This document shows positions 17,630 through 26,085 of a stretch of 64,000 bases of DNA, piece after piece. This stretch comes from Actinoplanes campanulatus (GTDB taxonomy: Bacteria; Actinomycetota; Actinomycetes; Mycobacteriales; Micromonosporaceae). The DNA is taken from assembly GCF_014647795.1 (NCBI RefSeq), contig NZ_BMPW01000001.1, positions 806,001-870,000 of the forward strand, in the 5' to 3' direction. The translations under genes were made by a program, and so were the position numbers. The notes under the pieces were generated by a model. That model searched no databases, was not told the origin of the DNA, and saw only the letters and a list, made by a program, of their open reading frames with translations. Each line of letters opens with the position of its first letter. The first letter of the stretch is position 1.

Positions 17630-18316
17630 ATGAGCGGTGTAGGCGTTCTCGACAAGGCGGTAGTCATCCTCGCCGCGTGTGTCGACGGCGCCAGCCTGGC
17701 CGAACTCGTCGAGCGCACCAAGCTGCCGCGGGCGACCGCACATCGCCTGGCCCAGGCTCTGGAGATTCATCGGATGCTGGTGCGGGACACTCAAGGAAGA
17801 TGGCGTCCAGGACCGAGATTGGGCGAGTTGGCCAATGCCGCACCGGACGTTCTGCTGACCGCGGCCGAGCCGCTGCTGTCCGCACTGCGGGACGCGACCG
17901 GCGAGAGCGCTCAGCTCTACCTGCGCCGCGCCGATGAGCGCATCTGCGTCGCCGCCGCCGAGCGCGCCAGTGGCCTGCGCGACACCGTGCCGGTCGGCTC
18001 GGTGCTGCCGATGGTCGCCGGTTCGGCCGCCCAGATCCTGCTCGCGTGGGAGCCGCCCGAGGCGGTGATGCCGCTCCTGCCGCGCTGCAAGTTCACCGGC
18101 CGCACGCTGGCCGAGGTGCGCCGCCGCGGTTGGGCACAGAGCGTCGCCGAGCGCGAGCCGGGTGTGGCGAGCGTCTCCGCGCCGATCCGCGACCGGACCG
18201 GCCGGGTGATCGCGTCCATCTCGATAAGCGGTCCGATCGAGCGACTGGGCCGCCGCCCCGGTGAGCGCCACGCCATGGCCGTCGTCCGCGCCGGCCAGCG
18301 CCTGTCCGGCCTCTGA
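17630..18316 (+). CDS. ndgR: IclR-family regulator NdgR (AreB-type)
   Basis: 228 aa from ATG 17630 (MSGVGVLDKAVVILAAC, the family's usual beginning; a longer start 8 codons upstream would cover the operator). N-terminal winged helix (ASLAELVERTKLPRATAHRLAQAL, about 20-48), then the IclR effector domain (LYLRRADERICVAAAERASGLRDTVPVGSVLPM, GSAAQILLAW, GWAQSVAEREPGVASVSAPIRDRTGRVIASISISGP). Divergent from leuC. NdgR controls leucine and other amino-acid genes in streptomycetes, so autoregulation and leuCD control are expected. Confidence 0.92.
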   Translation: MSGVGVLDKAVVILAACVDGASLAELVERTKLPRATAHRLAQALEIHRMLVRDTQGRWRPGPRLGELANAAPDVLLTAAEPLLSALRDATGESAQLYLRRADERICVAAAERASGLRDTVPVGSVLPMVAGSAAQILLAWEPPEAVMPLLPRCKFTGRTLAEVRRRGWAQSVAEREPGVASVSAPIRDRTGRVIASISISGPIERLGRRPGERHAMAVVRAGQRLSGL

Positions 18317-18348
18317 CCCTCCCTCCCCTCTCCTTCCCCTCCGCCCGC

Positions 18349-18373
18349 CCGCCCCGCCTCCGCGCGGGGCGGC
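18349..18373 (+). terminator. Hairpin after ndgR
   Basis: GCCCCGCCTCCGCGCGGGGCGGC forms a GC-rich stem about 30 bp after the ndgR stop; TTCG follows but no long T-run. Confidence 0.45.
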
Positions 18374-18417
18374 TTCGTTTCCGGCGAGAGATCTCGATGA
18401 GTGGATAGGCTGCCGCC

Positions 18418-21183
18418 GTGAGGCTCTTCGGGCAGGGCGATCGGCTCTTCGGGCGCGAAACCGAGTGCGCCGTCCTCGACGGCCTCCTCTCCGAGGCGCG
18501 ATCCGGGCACAGCGCGGCCTTGGTGCTGCGCGGCGAGGCCGGCACGGGCAAGACCGCATTGCTTCGGTACGCGCTGAGCACGGCAACCGGCGCACCGGCC
18601 GGAAGCGGCGCCGGGACGCTCGTCATCAGCGGTGTCGAGGCGGAGGCCGGGCTGCCGTACGCCGGACTGCACCGCCTGCTCATCCCGCTCCTGCCGGAAC
18701 GCGGCCACCTCCCGCCCGCCCAGCGCGCCGCCCTGGAGGTGGCCTGCGGTCTCACCGACGGCCCCACCCCCGACCTCTACCTGGTCAGCCTCGCGGCGCT
18801 CACCCTGCTGGCGGCCGCGCCCCGGCTCTGCGTCGTCGACGACGTGCACTGGCTGGACCCGGACTCGGCCCGTGCCCTCGCCTTCGTGGCTCGCCGCCTG
18901 CACGCCGAGGGGGTCGTCCTGCTCTTCGGCCAGCGGGTGGTCGCCGAGGATCCGGGGCTGCTCGCCGGCGTGGACGTGCTGGAGATCACCGGCCTGGCCC
19001 GCGACGCCGCCATGGCGCTGCTCTCCGACGTGGTCACCGGCGACCTGGACCTGGGTCTGGCCGAGCACGTCGCGGAAAGCACCGGAGGCAACCCGCTGGC
19101 CCTCACCGACCTGGGCCGGGAACTCACCGCCGAGCAGCTGCGCGGCGCCTCCCCGCTGCCCGATCCGGTGCCGATCGGCAGCCGCCTGGAGGCGCACTAC
19201 TCGGCGCGGGTCAGCGGCTACCCGGAGGCCACCCGGACCTGGCTGGTGCTCGCCGCGGCCGGTGCGGGCGCCCGCCACGACCATCTGCTGGCCGCCGCCG
19301 GCCTCCTGGCCGTACGACCGGAGGACGCCGCGCCCGCCGAGTCGGACCGGCTGGTGTCCGGCACCCCGCCGGTGGTGTTCCGGCATCCCCTGGTCCGCTC
19401 GGCGGTCTACGGCGACGCCCCGCCCCCGCGCCGCCGGGCCGTGCACGCCGCCCTGGCGGCCGTCATCACCGGTGACGCCGACGCCGACCGTCGCGCCTGG
19501 CACCTGGCCGCCGCCACCGCCGCGCCGGACGAGACGGTCGCCGCCGAGCTGGAGCGCCGTGCCGACCGGGCCGGCGCCCGCGGCGGGCAGGCCGCCCGGT
19601 CCACCTTCCTGAGCCGGGCGGCCGAACTGACCCCGGACGAGACGGTCCGCACCGGACGCCGGGTGGAGGCGGCCGCCGCCGCGATGGCGGCCGGCGCGCC
19701 GGTCCGGGCCCTGCTGCTGCTGGAGACCGCCGGCGACGATCACCTGTCCGGGCCGGCCCGCGGGTCGGCGCTGCTCACCCGGGCCCTCGCCACGGTCAAC
19801 ACCGGCGCGCCCACCGCGCTGCGGGACGCCACCGCGCTCTGCCTGGAGGCGGCCGGCGCGTTCGGCGCCGACCACGGCCGGGCCCGGCGGGCCGCCGTGC
19901 AGGCCGTCGACCACGCCATCGGCGCGGAACACCTGTCGTCGGTGAGCGAGACCACTGTCGCGGCCGAGGCCGCCCGGCTCGCCGCCACCGATCCGGACGG
20001 GCTGGACGGGCTCCTGCTGGCCGGTTACGCGTCGTTCATCCAGGACGGGTACGCCGCCTGCGTACCCCTGCTGCGCCGGGCGATCGCCGCGATCGCCGAC
20101 CCGGCCCTCCCGGACGAGACGCTGCGCCGCCGGTTCGTCGTCGGGATCAACTACTGCAACCTGCTCTGGGACGACGACACCAAACTGCTGCTGCTGGACC
20201 GGGCCGAGGCCGCCGCCCGGCGTACCGGCGCCCTGCACACGCTGGACCTGGTCCACTTCGTCGGCGCGATGACCGACGCGGTGCTGGGCCGGCTGCGGCA
20301 CGCCGACCGGCACGACGCCGCCGGGCAGCGGCTGCGCCGGTCGATCGGCATCACCGCCGAGCAGGAGCAGGTGTGGCGGCATCCCGAACTGGTGGCCTGG
20401 CGGGCCCCGGACGGCTTCCGGGAGACGGTTCCGCAGGCCCTGGGAGTCTTCGAGATGCTGCACATGGGCGGCATGCACACGGTCACCCGTCTCGCCGTGG
20501 CCGGGCTGGAGATCGCGAGCGGCGCCTATCCGGCCGCGGTCGAGCTGCTGCTGGACATCGTCGACCTGGGCCGGCCCCGCCGGTACGCCTGGGCCCTGCC
20601 CGACCTCGTCGAGGCCGCCCTCCGGTCCGGCGACCGCGCGACGGCCGAACTCGCCTGTGCCGACCTGACGTCGGCCGCCGGTAACAGCGGCACACCCCGG
20701 GCCCTGGGCCTGCTCGACCGGTCCCGGGCCCTGCTGGCCGCGCCCGAGGAGGCCGAGGAGCACTATCGCGCCGCCGTCGAGCGGCTCGCTGCCACACCGG
20801 CGTGGGGCGACCTGGCCCGGGCCCGGCTGCTCTACGGCGAGTGGCTGCGCCGCCGCCGGCGCCGGCGGGACGCCCGGGACCAGCTCGCCACGGCGCTGGA
20901 GATGTTCGAGGAGGCCGGGGCCACGGTGTTCGCCGGGCGCGCCCGGGCCGAGCTGGGGGCGACCGGGGAAAGCGTGCGCTCACCCGTACCGAAGGAACGC
21001 GAAACGGCCTTGACCCCGCAGGAGGCCGCCGTGGCCCGCCTGGCCGGCGCCGGGGCGACGAACGCGGAGATCGCCGCGCACCTCTACCTCAGCCCCAGCA
21101 CGGTCGACTACCACCTGCGGAAGGTGTTCCGGAAGCTCGGCGTCACCTCGCGGCGGCGGTTGCGCGGCGTGTTGCACGACTGA
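18418..21183 (+). CDS. LuxR-family LAL (large ATP-binding) transcriptional regulator
   Basis: 921 aa from GTG. Begins LFGRETECAVLDGLL, followed by the Walker A loop GEAGTGKTALL (39-49) and Walker B LCVVDDVHWLD (about 137-147), which define the STAND/AAA-like ATPase half. The middle is a helical, TPR-like region rich in Ala and Arg. The C-terminus (about 860-915) is a LuxR/GerE helix-turn-helix: LTPQEAAVARLAGAGATNAEIAAHLYLSP, STVDYHLRKVFRKLGV. LAL regulators sense an inducer and activate nearby genes; the downstream hydrolase and MBL genes on the same strand are the obvious candidates but no proof is visible. Confidence 0.92.
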   Translation: MRLFGQGDRLFGRETECAVLDGLLSEARSGHSAALVLRGEAGTGKTALLRYALSTATGAPAGSGAGTLVISGVEAEAGLPYAGLHRLLIPLLPERGHLPPAQRAALEVACGLTDGPTPDLYLVSLAALTLLAAAPRLCVVDDVHWLDPDSARALAFVARRLHAEGVVLLFGQRVVAEDPGLLAGVDVLEITGLARDAAMALLSDVVTGDLDLGLAEHVAESTGGNPLALTDLGRELTAEQLRGASPLPDPVPIGSRLEAHYSARVSGYPEATRTWLVLAAAGAGARHDHLLAAAGLLAVRPEDAAPAESDRLVSGTPPVVFRHPLVRSAVYGDAPPPRRRAVHAALAAVITGDADADRRAWHLAAATAAPDETVAAELERRADRAGARGGQAARSTFLSRAAELTPDETVRTGRRVEAAAAAMAAGAPVRALLLLETAGDDHLSGPARGSALLTRALATVNTGAPTALRDATALCLEAAGAFGADHGRARRAAVQAVDHAIGAEHLSSVSETTVAAEAARLAATDPDGLDGLLLAGYASFIQDGYAACVPLLRRAIAAIADPALPDETLRRRFVVGINYCNLLWDDDTKLLLLDRAEAAARRTGALHTLDLVHFVGAMTDAVLGRLRHADRHDAAGQRLRRSIGITAEQEQVWRHPELVAWRAPDGFRETVPQALGVFEMLHMGGMHTVTRLAVAGLEIASGAYPAAVELLLDIVDLGRPRRYAWALPDLVEAALRSGDRATAELACADLTSAAGNSGTPRALGLLDRSRALLAAPEEAEEHYRAAVERLAATPAWGDLARARLLYGEWLRRRRRRRDARDQLATALEMFEEAGATVFAGRARAELGATGESVRSPVPKERETALTPQEAAVARLAGAGATNAEIAAHLYLSPSTVDYHLRKVFRKLGVTSRRRLRGVLHD

Positions 21184-21237
21184 CTACGAGTTCCACGGGA
21201 TTCGCCGGTGGGCGCGTTCCCACCAGGATCGTAGGAC

Positions 21238-22026
21238 ATGAAGCCGATCGTTCTTGTGCACGGATTCTGGGTCACGCCGCGGAGCTGGGAGAACTGGGTC
21301 GCCCACTACGAGGCCAAGGGCCACCGGGTGATCGCGCCCGCCTACCCCGGCTTCGAGGTCGAGGTGGAATCCCTCAACGCCGACCCCACCCCGATCCTGA
21401 ACGTCACCGTGCCGCGGATCATCGCGCACCTGGAGGAGCAGATCCGGGAGCTGCCCGAGGCGCCGATCATCATCGGTCACTCGGCCGGCGGCGCGTTCAC
21501 CCAGATCCTGCTGGACCACGGGTACGGCGCGGCCGGCGTGGCGATGAACTCGGCGCCCACCGAGGGTGTGCGGGTGGTGCCGCTGTCACAGGTGAAGTCC
21601 ACCTTCCCGGTGCTGAGGAGCCCGGCGAACCGGCACCGGGCGGTGCCGCTGACGCTGGAACAGTGGACCTACGCGTTCACCAACACGTTCACCCCGGAGG
21701 AGTCGAAGGCCCTCTACGAGCGGTACGCCGTCCCGGCCAACGGGGGCATCCTGTGGGGCAGCGTGCTCGCCAACTTCCAGCCCGGCCACCAGGACACCTG
21801 GGTCGACTACCACAACGACGGGCGGGCGCCGCTGCTGTTCGTCTCCGGCTCCGAGGATCACATCATGCCGCCCGAGGTGCAGCGGTCGAACCACAAGCAC
21901 TACCGGTCGAACACGGTGACCGAGATCCGTGAGTACGAGGGCTACGCCCATCTGCTGCCCGCACAGAAGGGCTGGGAGCAGATCGCCGACGAGGTCCTGG
22001 ACTGGGCCCTCCGGCACGCCCGGTGA
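21238..22026 (+). CDS. Alpha/beta hydrolase
   Basis: 262 aa from ATG. Starts with KPIVLVHGFWVTPRSWENW (oxyanion HGF), has the nucleophile elbow GHSAGG with S82, the acid in FVSGSEDHIMP and the catalytic His in EGYAHLL. Typical single-domain length. The substrate is not deducible. Its stop overlaps the GTG start of the following metallo-hydrolase, so the two are translationally coupled. Confidence 0.9.
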   Translation: MKPIVLVHGFWVTPRSWENWVAHYEAKGHRVIAPAYPGFEVEVESLNADPTPILNVTVPRIIAHLEEQIRELPEAPIIIGHSAGGAFTQILLDHGYGAAGVAMNSAPTEGVRVVPLSQVKSTFPVLRSPANRHRAVPLTLEQWTYAFTNTFTPEESKALYERYAVPANGGILWGSVLANFQPGHQDTWVDYHNDGRAPLLFVSGSEDHIMPPEVQRSNHKHYRSNTVTEIREYEGYAHLLPAQKGWEQIADEVLDWALRHAR

Positions 22027-22772
22027 ACGACCTGCGGATCACCCACGTCGGCGGCCCCACCACCCTGATCGAACTGGCCGGGGTCCGGCTGCTCACCGAC
22101 CCGACCTTCGACGAGCCGGGCCGGCGGTACTCGTTCGGCCTCGGCACGTCATCGGTCAAGACGGCCGGCCCGGCGGTGGCCGCCGGCGAGCTCGGGCCGA
22201 TCGACGCGGTGCTGCTCACCCACGATCACCACGGGGACAATCTGGACGTCGCGGGCCGGGCGCTGCTGCCGTCCGTGCCGGTGGTGCTGACCACGGTGAG
22301 CGGGGCCCGCCGGCTCGGCGGCAACGCCACCGGGCTGGCGCCGTGGCGGTCCGCCCGGGTCGGTGAGATCGAGGTCACCGCCACCCCGGCCCGGCACGGC
22401 CCGCCGCTGTGCCGGCCGATCGTCGGCGAGGCGATCGGGTTCGCCCTGCGGCCGCCGGGCAGCACCTCGGTGATCTGGATCTCCGGGGACACCGTGCTGT
22501 TCGGCGGGGTCCGGCAGGTGGCGTCCCGGTTCACCGTCGACACCGCGATCCTGCACCTCGGCGACGTCCGGTTCGGGCTCACCGGCCCGATCAGCTACAC
22601 CATGAACGGCCGGGACGCGGCCCGCCTCGTCGAGTCGCTGCGGCCGCGGAAGGTGGTGCCGGTCCACTACGAGGGCTGGTCCCACTTCCATGAGGGCCGT
22701 GCCGGTGTGGAGGCCGCCTTCCCGCCCGGCACCCTGACCTGGCTCACGCCCGGCGTGCCCACCACGGTCTAA
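22023..22772 (+). CDS. MBL-fold metallo-hydrolase (UlaG/RomA-like)
   Basis: 249 aa from GTG, 4-bp overlap with the hydrolase gene. The metal motif is THDHHGDNLD (66-75), followed by PARHGPP and, near the end, PVHYEGWSHF. The IWISGDTVLFGGV stretch holds the bridging Asp. This arrangement resembles beta-lactamase-superfamily UlaG/RomA-like proteins rather than true beta-lactamases. Substrate unknown; probably acts in one pathway with the preceding hydrolase. Confidence 0.88.
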   Translation: MNDLRITHVGGPTTLIELAGVRLLTDPTFDEPGRRYSFGLGTSSVKTAGPAVAAGELGPIDAVLLTHDHHGDNLDVAGRALLPSVPVVLTTVSGARRLGGNATGLAPWRSARVGEIEVTATPARHGPPLCRPIVGEAIGFALRPPGSTSVIWISGDTVLFGGVRQVASRFTVDTAILHLGDVRFGLTGPISYTMNGRDAARLVESLRPRKVVPVHYEGWSHFHEGRAGVEAAFPPGTLTWLTPGVPTTV

Positions 22773-22775
22773 AGC

Positions 22776-22811
22776 AGAGCGGCCCGCACCTTGATCGGTG
22801 CGGGCCGCTCT
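22776..22811. terminator. Bidirectional hairpin between MBL gene and tRNA-Glu
   Basis: Perfect 15-bp inverted repeat AGAGCGGCCCGCACC / GGTGCGGGCCGCTCT with a 6-nt loop. It lies 4 bp after the MBL stop on the plus strand and 6 bp beyond the 3' end of the tRNA on the minus strand, so it can serve both. Confidence 0.8.
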
Positions 22812-22816
22812 CGCTG

Positions 22817-22889
22817 TAGTCCCGAAGGGATTCGAACCCTCGCTACCGCCTTGAGAGGGCGGCGTCCTAGGCCGCTAGACGACGGGACC
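22817..22889 (-). tRNA. tRNA-Glu (anticodon CTC), copy 1
   Basis: 73 nt. Cloverleaf elements in order on the minus strand: GTCTAGCGGCCTAGGAC D-arm, CCGCC-CTCTCAA-GGCGG anticodon arm with CTC, GAGGG-TTCGAAT-CCCTT T-arm, acceptor GGTCCCG/CGGGACT with a terminal G-T pair. No CCA encoded. Confidence 0.93.
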
Positions 22890-23120
22890 CCATATTCGCC
22901 TCCGGCTTTCCCCGGCGGCGCGCTGAACTCTATCAGCCCCTGGCCCGCAGCCGAAATCGGATATCCACCCACCTCACAGCCCCGGCCCGACCCCACTGGC
23001 GCACACGTAACGGCGTCCGTGGTCGCCCGCCCACGCCATGACGCCAGGCCGCGCACACGAACGGCGCGACGTGAGCGCCGCCTGGCCAAAGCGCGGGCTC
23101 TGCTTCGTACCCCGGAAAGC

Positions 23121-23154
23121 GAAACGGCCCGCATCCGAAGATGCGGGCCGTTTC
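23121..23154 (-). terminator. Terminator of second tRNA-Glu
   Basis: Perfect 15-bp inverted repeat GAAACGGCCCGCATC / GATGCGGGCCGTTTC with a 4-nt loop, 6 bp beyond the tRNA 3' end. Confidence 0.8.
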
Positions 23155-23159
23155 CGATG

Positions 23160-23232
23160 TAGTCCCGAAGGGATTCGAACCCTCGCTACCGCCTTGAGAG
23201 GGCGGCGTCCTAGGCCGCTAGACGACGGGACC
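23160..23232 (-). tRNA. tRNA-Glu (anticodon CTC), copy 2
   Basis: Identical in sequence to the first copy, 343 bp away, same strand. It has its own downstream hairpin of the same geometry but different stem sequence, so it appears to be a separate transcription unit or a processed block. Confidence 0.93.
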
Positions 23233-23261
23233 AGAACGTGCTGTTTCACTGCTTCCAGCAC

Positions 23262-23283
23262 TGCCCTCCCGGAGGAGGGCCGC
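23262..23283 (-). terminator. Short hairpin after tRNA-Gln
   Basis: GCCCTCC-CGG-AGGAGGGC lies directly after the tRNA-Gln 3' end. 7-8 bp stem, no T-run; it may be a processing or termination signal. Confidence 0.5.
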
Positions 23284-23284
23284 G

Positions 23285-23356
23285 CTGGGGTACCAGGACT
23301 CGAACCTAGACTAGCTGAACCAGAATCAGCCGGGCTGCCAATTACCCCATACCCCA
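23285..23356 (-). tRNA. tRNA-Gln (anticodon CTG)
   Basis: 72 nt on the minus strand: acceptor TGGGGTA/TACCCCA, D-arm with AATTGGCAG, anticodon loop TTCTGGT (CTG) on a CTGA/TCAG stem, T-arm CTAGG-TTCGAGT-CCTGG and discriminator G. No CCA encoded. First in the order Gln-Glu-Glu of transcription. Confidence 0.92.
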
Positions 23357-23419
23357 TTTGGCCCGGCTTGCCGCGCCGGAGAGAACTTTACCTGAGGCCA
23401 ACCGGCCCGCCAAATCGGG

Positions 23420-24223
23420 TCACCCGAATAGATCAGCGTGATGCCGCGCCCACTTGACGTAGGCGGTCGCGGGACGGCCGAGGAGATCGGCGACCGTCGA
23501 CACCGCCCGCTGGGGATGTGCCGTGAGCTGGGCGAGCCCGTCCAGGTACCAGCGCCCGTACTCCCCCATGGCCAGCTCGAACTGGGCGACCGCCGCCTCG
23601 CCGGTCAACTCGACGTAGGTGAGGTCCCGGCCGAGACCCTCGGCCAGGGCGGCGACCTTCTCCGGACGGCTGAGCGCCTGCGGGCCGGTCAGCTCATAGG
23701 AGCGCCCCTCGTGACCGTCGCCGAGCAGCACCTCGGCGGCGACCGCGGCGATGTCCTCCTGGGCGATGGGTGCGTTGATCGCGCCGGGGAACGCGTCCCG
23801 CACCTCGTCGCCGGCCCGGATCTGCGGGGCCCAGATGGTGGCGTTGGCCATGAACTCGCCCGGCTCCAGATGGGTGAAGGGCACTCCGCTGGCCTCCACG
23901 CCGTCCTCGACCGCCTGCCAGTGGTCGCCCTTCGCGCCGGCCATGTCGACGATCCGGCGCACCCCGGCCTCGGCGGCCATCCGGCAGACCTCGAAGACGG
24001 TGGCCGGGTCGGGCGCGAGGTACACCACATCCACGCTGGCCAGGGCCGCGGCGACCGTCGCCGGCCGGCGGAAGGAGCCGCGCACCACCTCGACGCCGGG
24101 TGGCAGCGCGGCCCGCTCCGGATCGACGGTGAGCGCCCGGACGTCGTCCGCGCCACGGGCCAGCAACTCGTCGACGACCATCCGGCCCACGTTCCCGGTG
24201 GCGCCGGTGACAAGGATCCTCAT
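23420..24223 (-). CDS. NmrA-like NAD(P)-binding oxidoreductase
   Basis: 267 aa. Atypical short-chain dehydrogenase with the Rossmann motif GATGNVG (7-13), DVRALTVDPERAALP, an aspartate after the second strand and MAGAKGDHW; it lacks the YxxxK of classical SDRs, as NmrA/NAD(P)H-quinone type 2 sensors do. Ends YVKWARHHADLFG. Divergent from a TetR regulator with a shared operator, so it is very likely the regulator's target. Confidence 0.9.
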   Translation of the reverse strand: MRILVTGATGNVGRMVVDELLARGADDVRALTVDPERAALPPGVEVVRGSFRRPATVAAALASVDVVYLAPDPATVFEVCRMAAEAGVRRIVDMAGAKGDHWQAVEDGVEASGVPFTHLEPGEFMANATIWAPQIRAGDEVRDAFPGAINAPIAQEDIAAVAAEVLLGDGHEGRSYELTGPQALSRPEKVAALAEGLGRDLTYVELTGEAAVAQFELAMGEYGRWYLDGLAQLTAHPQRAVSTVADLLGRPATAYVKWARHHADLFG

Positions 24224-24232
24224 TCTCGTACC

Positions 24233-24259
24233 CCCTACGGAAACTGCTTTCCCGTAGGG
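24233..24259. promoter_or_regulatory. TetR-type operator between NmrA gene and regulator
   Basis: CCCTACGG-AAACTGCTTT-CCCGTAGGG, a 27-bp dyad in a 47-bp divergent interval, 11 bp from the regulator start codon. The following GTAGGGTATACGG also carries a TATAC -10-like box toward the regulator gene. Position and symmetry fit an autoregulatory operator. Confidence 0.65.
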
Positions 24260-24270
24260 TATACGGAATC

Positions 24271-24975
24271 ATGGAGAACTACCCCCTGCTCTGGCGCGGA
24301 AATCTGCCCGCGAAGAAGGCCGCCGGGCGCCCGCCCCGGCTCAGCGTCGACGCGGTGGTGGCCTCGGCCGTCCGGATCGCGGACGCGGACGGCCTGGAGG
24401 CGGCCTCGATGGCGCGGGTGGCGGCCGATCTCCGGGTGGCGACCATGACGCTGTACACGTATGTGCCCTCCCGCTCGGTCCTGGTCGATCTGATGGTCGA
24501 CCAGGCGCTGCTGACCCGGCGGCTCGGCGCGACCGAGGAGGGCTGGCGGGAGCGGGTGGCGGTCTTCGCGGCGCGTACCCGGGAGATGTTCGTGGCGCAC
24601 CCCTGGCTGACCGAGGTGTCGCTGGTGCGGCCGCCGCTGGGGCCGGGCACGATGGCCGAGCGGGAGTACATGATCGCCACACTGAGCGGCCTGGGCCTGC
24701 CGGTCGGGGAGATCAACCGGGCGGCGATCACGGTGACGGCGTACGTCTACGCCTTCGCCCGGGAGGCCGGTGAGGACGCGCGGCTCAGCCGGGTCAGCGG
24801 GCAGTCCACCGAGTCGTGGTGGTCGGAGCGCGGCGAGTTCTGGGAGAAGTGGTTCGACGTGGAGGCGTACCCGGCGATGACCGCGCTGTGGAACGCGGGC
24901 GGCTTCGAGGACCAGGCCGCGTTCGATTACGGCCTGGCCCTGCTGCTGGACGGGATCGAGCGGTCAGTCGAGTGA
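24271..24975 (+). CDS. TetR/AcrR-family regulator
   Basis: 234 aa. N-terminal TetR helix-turn-helix: RLSVDAVVASAVRIADADGLEAASMARVAADLRVATMTLYTYVPSRSVLVDLMVDQAL (about 28-85), followed by a helical ligand-binding C-domain (TetR_C type). The N-terminal 25 residues (NYPLLWRGNLPAKKAAGRPP) are a basic arm. Divergent from the NmrA-like gene with a dyad between. Effector unknown. Its stop region slightly overlaps the convergent FAH-family gene. Confidence 0.9.
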   Translation: MENYPLLWRGNLPAKKAAGRPPRLSVDAVVASAVRIADADGLEAASMARVAADLRVATMTLYTYVPSRSVLVDLMVDQALLTRRLGATEEGWRERVAVFAARTREMFVAHPWLTEVSLVRPPLGPGTMAEREYMIATLSGLGLPVGEINRAAITVTAYVYAFAREAGEDARLSRVSGQSTESWWSERGEFWEKWFDVEAYPAMTALWNAGGFEDQAAFDYGLALLLDGIERSVE

Positions 24976-25758
24976 CACGACCGGGTTCCGCAGCTCGCCG
25001 ATGCCCTGGACGCTGACCGAGACGGTGTCCCCCGGGACGATCTTGCTGACCCCGGCCGGCGTGCCGGTGAGGATGATGTCGCCGGGCAGCAGCGTCATGA
25101 CGTGCGACACGTAGGAGATCAGGGTCGGGATGTCGAAGACCATGTCCTTCGTACGCCCGATCTGGCGGACCTCCAGGTTCTGCGGGTCCTGGCCGACCTC
25201 GCAGCGCACCTCGACGTCGCTGACGTCCAGCCCGGTGACGATCCACGGGCCGATCGGGCAGAACGAGTCGAAGCCCTTGGCGCGGGTCCACTGCGGGTCG
25301 CTGCGCTGGAGGTCACGGGCGGTCACGTCGTTGCCGCAGGTGTAGCCGAAGATCGCCTTCTCGGCACCGGCCCGGTCGACCCGGCGGGCGCCGGCAGCCC
25401 CGATCACCACGGCCAGCTCGGCCTCCTCCTCGACCTGGCTGGTCACCGAGGGGATGCGGATGGCGTCGCCGGGGCCGATCACCGAGGTGGACGGCTTGAT
25501 GAAGATCAGCGGCTCCTTGGGCACCTCGTTGCCCATCTCCTTGGCGTGGTCGGCGTAGTTGCGGCCGATTCCGATCACCTTGCTGGAGAAGATCGGGGCT
25601 AGCAGCCGGACGTCGGCCAGGGCCCACCGCTGCCCGGTGAAGCGCACCTCGTTGAAGGGCAGGCTGTCGATCTCGGCGACCGTCAGGCCCGAGGAGCCGT
25701 CGCCCTCGACGACGCCGAACGACACTCCACCGGCATGAACAAAGCGGGCGAAACGCAC
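24964..25758 (-). CDS. Fumarylacetoacetate hydrolase family protein
   Basis: 264 aa from GTG 25758, preceded by GGGAT 6 bp upstream; an ATG 4 codons earlier is an alternative. The FAH catalytic core is visible: GIGRNYADHAKEMGN (mobile lid with His), FIKPSTSVIGPGD, QVEEEAELAVVIG (metal-binding Glu residues), TCGNDVTARDLQ, KGFDSFCPIGPW, and DIILTGTPAGVSKIVPGD. These enzymes act on 2-keto or acylpyruvate compounds. In many actinobacteria this gene precedes gltX near tRNA-Glu; here tRNA-Glu is present but gltX is not in the window. Confidence 0.92.
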   Translation of the reverse strand: MRFARFVHAGGVSFGVVEGDGSSGLTVAEIDSLPFNEVRFTGQRWALADVRLLAPIFSSKVIGIGRNYADHAKEMGNEVPKEPLIFIKPSTSVIGPGDAIRIPSVTSQVEEEAELAVVIGAAGARRVDRAGAEKAIFGYTCGNDVTARDLQRSDPQWTRAKGFDSFCPIGPWIVTGLDVSDVEVRCEVGQDPQNLEVRQIGRTKDMVFDIPTLISYVSHVMTLLPGDIILTGTPAGVSKIVPGDTVSVSVQGIGELRNPVVSLD

Positions 25759-25825
25759 GGGTAATCCCATCTGTAGCGGTGCGGGCGCCCGGCCGGGCTG
25801 TCGGGGCCGGGCATTCCCCTACAAC

Positions 25826-26068
25826 CTATGCCGATCGGGTTTCCGCACCGAGCCGCGGGAATGGTTCCAGGGCGAACACCACCTCGACCGGCACCTCGAA
25901 GTAGGTGCAGATCCGCAACGCCAGGTGCAGGCTCGGGCTGAACTCGCCGCGCTCCAGGTAGCCGACCGTCTGGTAGTGCACCCCTAGAGCGTCGGCGAGC
26001 TGCCGCCGGGTGATGCCGCGCTCGGCGCGCAGCATCGCGATCCGGTTGTAGGTGACCTCACTGGCCAT
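25826..26068 (-). CDS. XRE-type small regulator
   Basis: 80 aa from ATG 26068 with GGAAGAGG upstream; the larger open frame is a shadow of the permease gene. One helix-turn-helix domain: YNRIAMLRAERGITRRQLADAL, GVHYQTVGYLERGEFSPS, ALRICTYFEVPVEVVFA. It is the last gene of the ABC-2 operon (ATPase, permease, regulator), 17 bp after the permease stop. Such small Cro-like proteins often control their own exporter operon. Confidence 0.9.
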   Translation of the reverse strand: MASEVTYNRIAMLRAERGITRRQLADALGVHYQTVGYLERGEFSPSLHLALRICTYFEVPVEVVFALEPFPRLGAETRSA

Positions 26069-26085
26069 GCCTCTTCCGCGCTCCC

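Noticed and set aside
17917-20763. 948-codon open frame antisense to ndgR and the LAL regulator
   Set aside because: Composition is a shadow of the sense codons (Gly, Gln, Arg) with no motif; the sense genes have clear domains.
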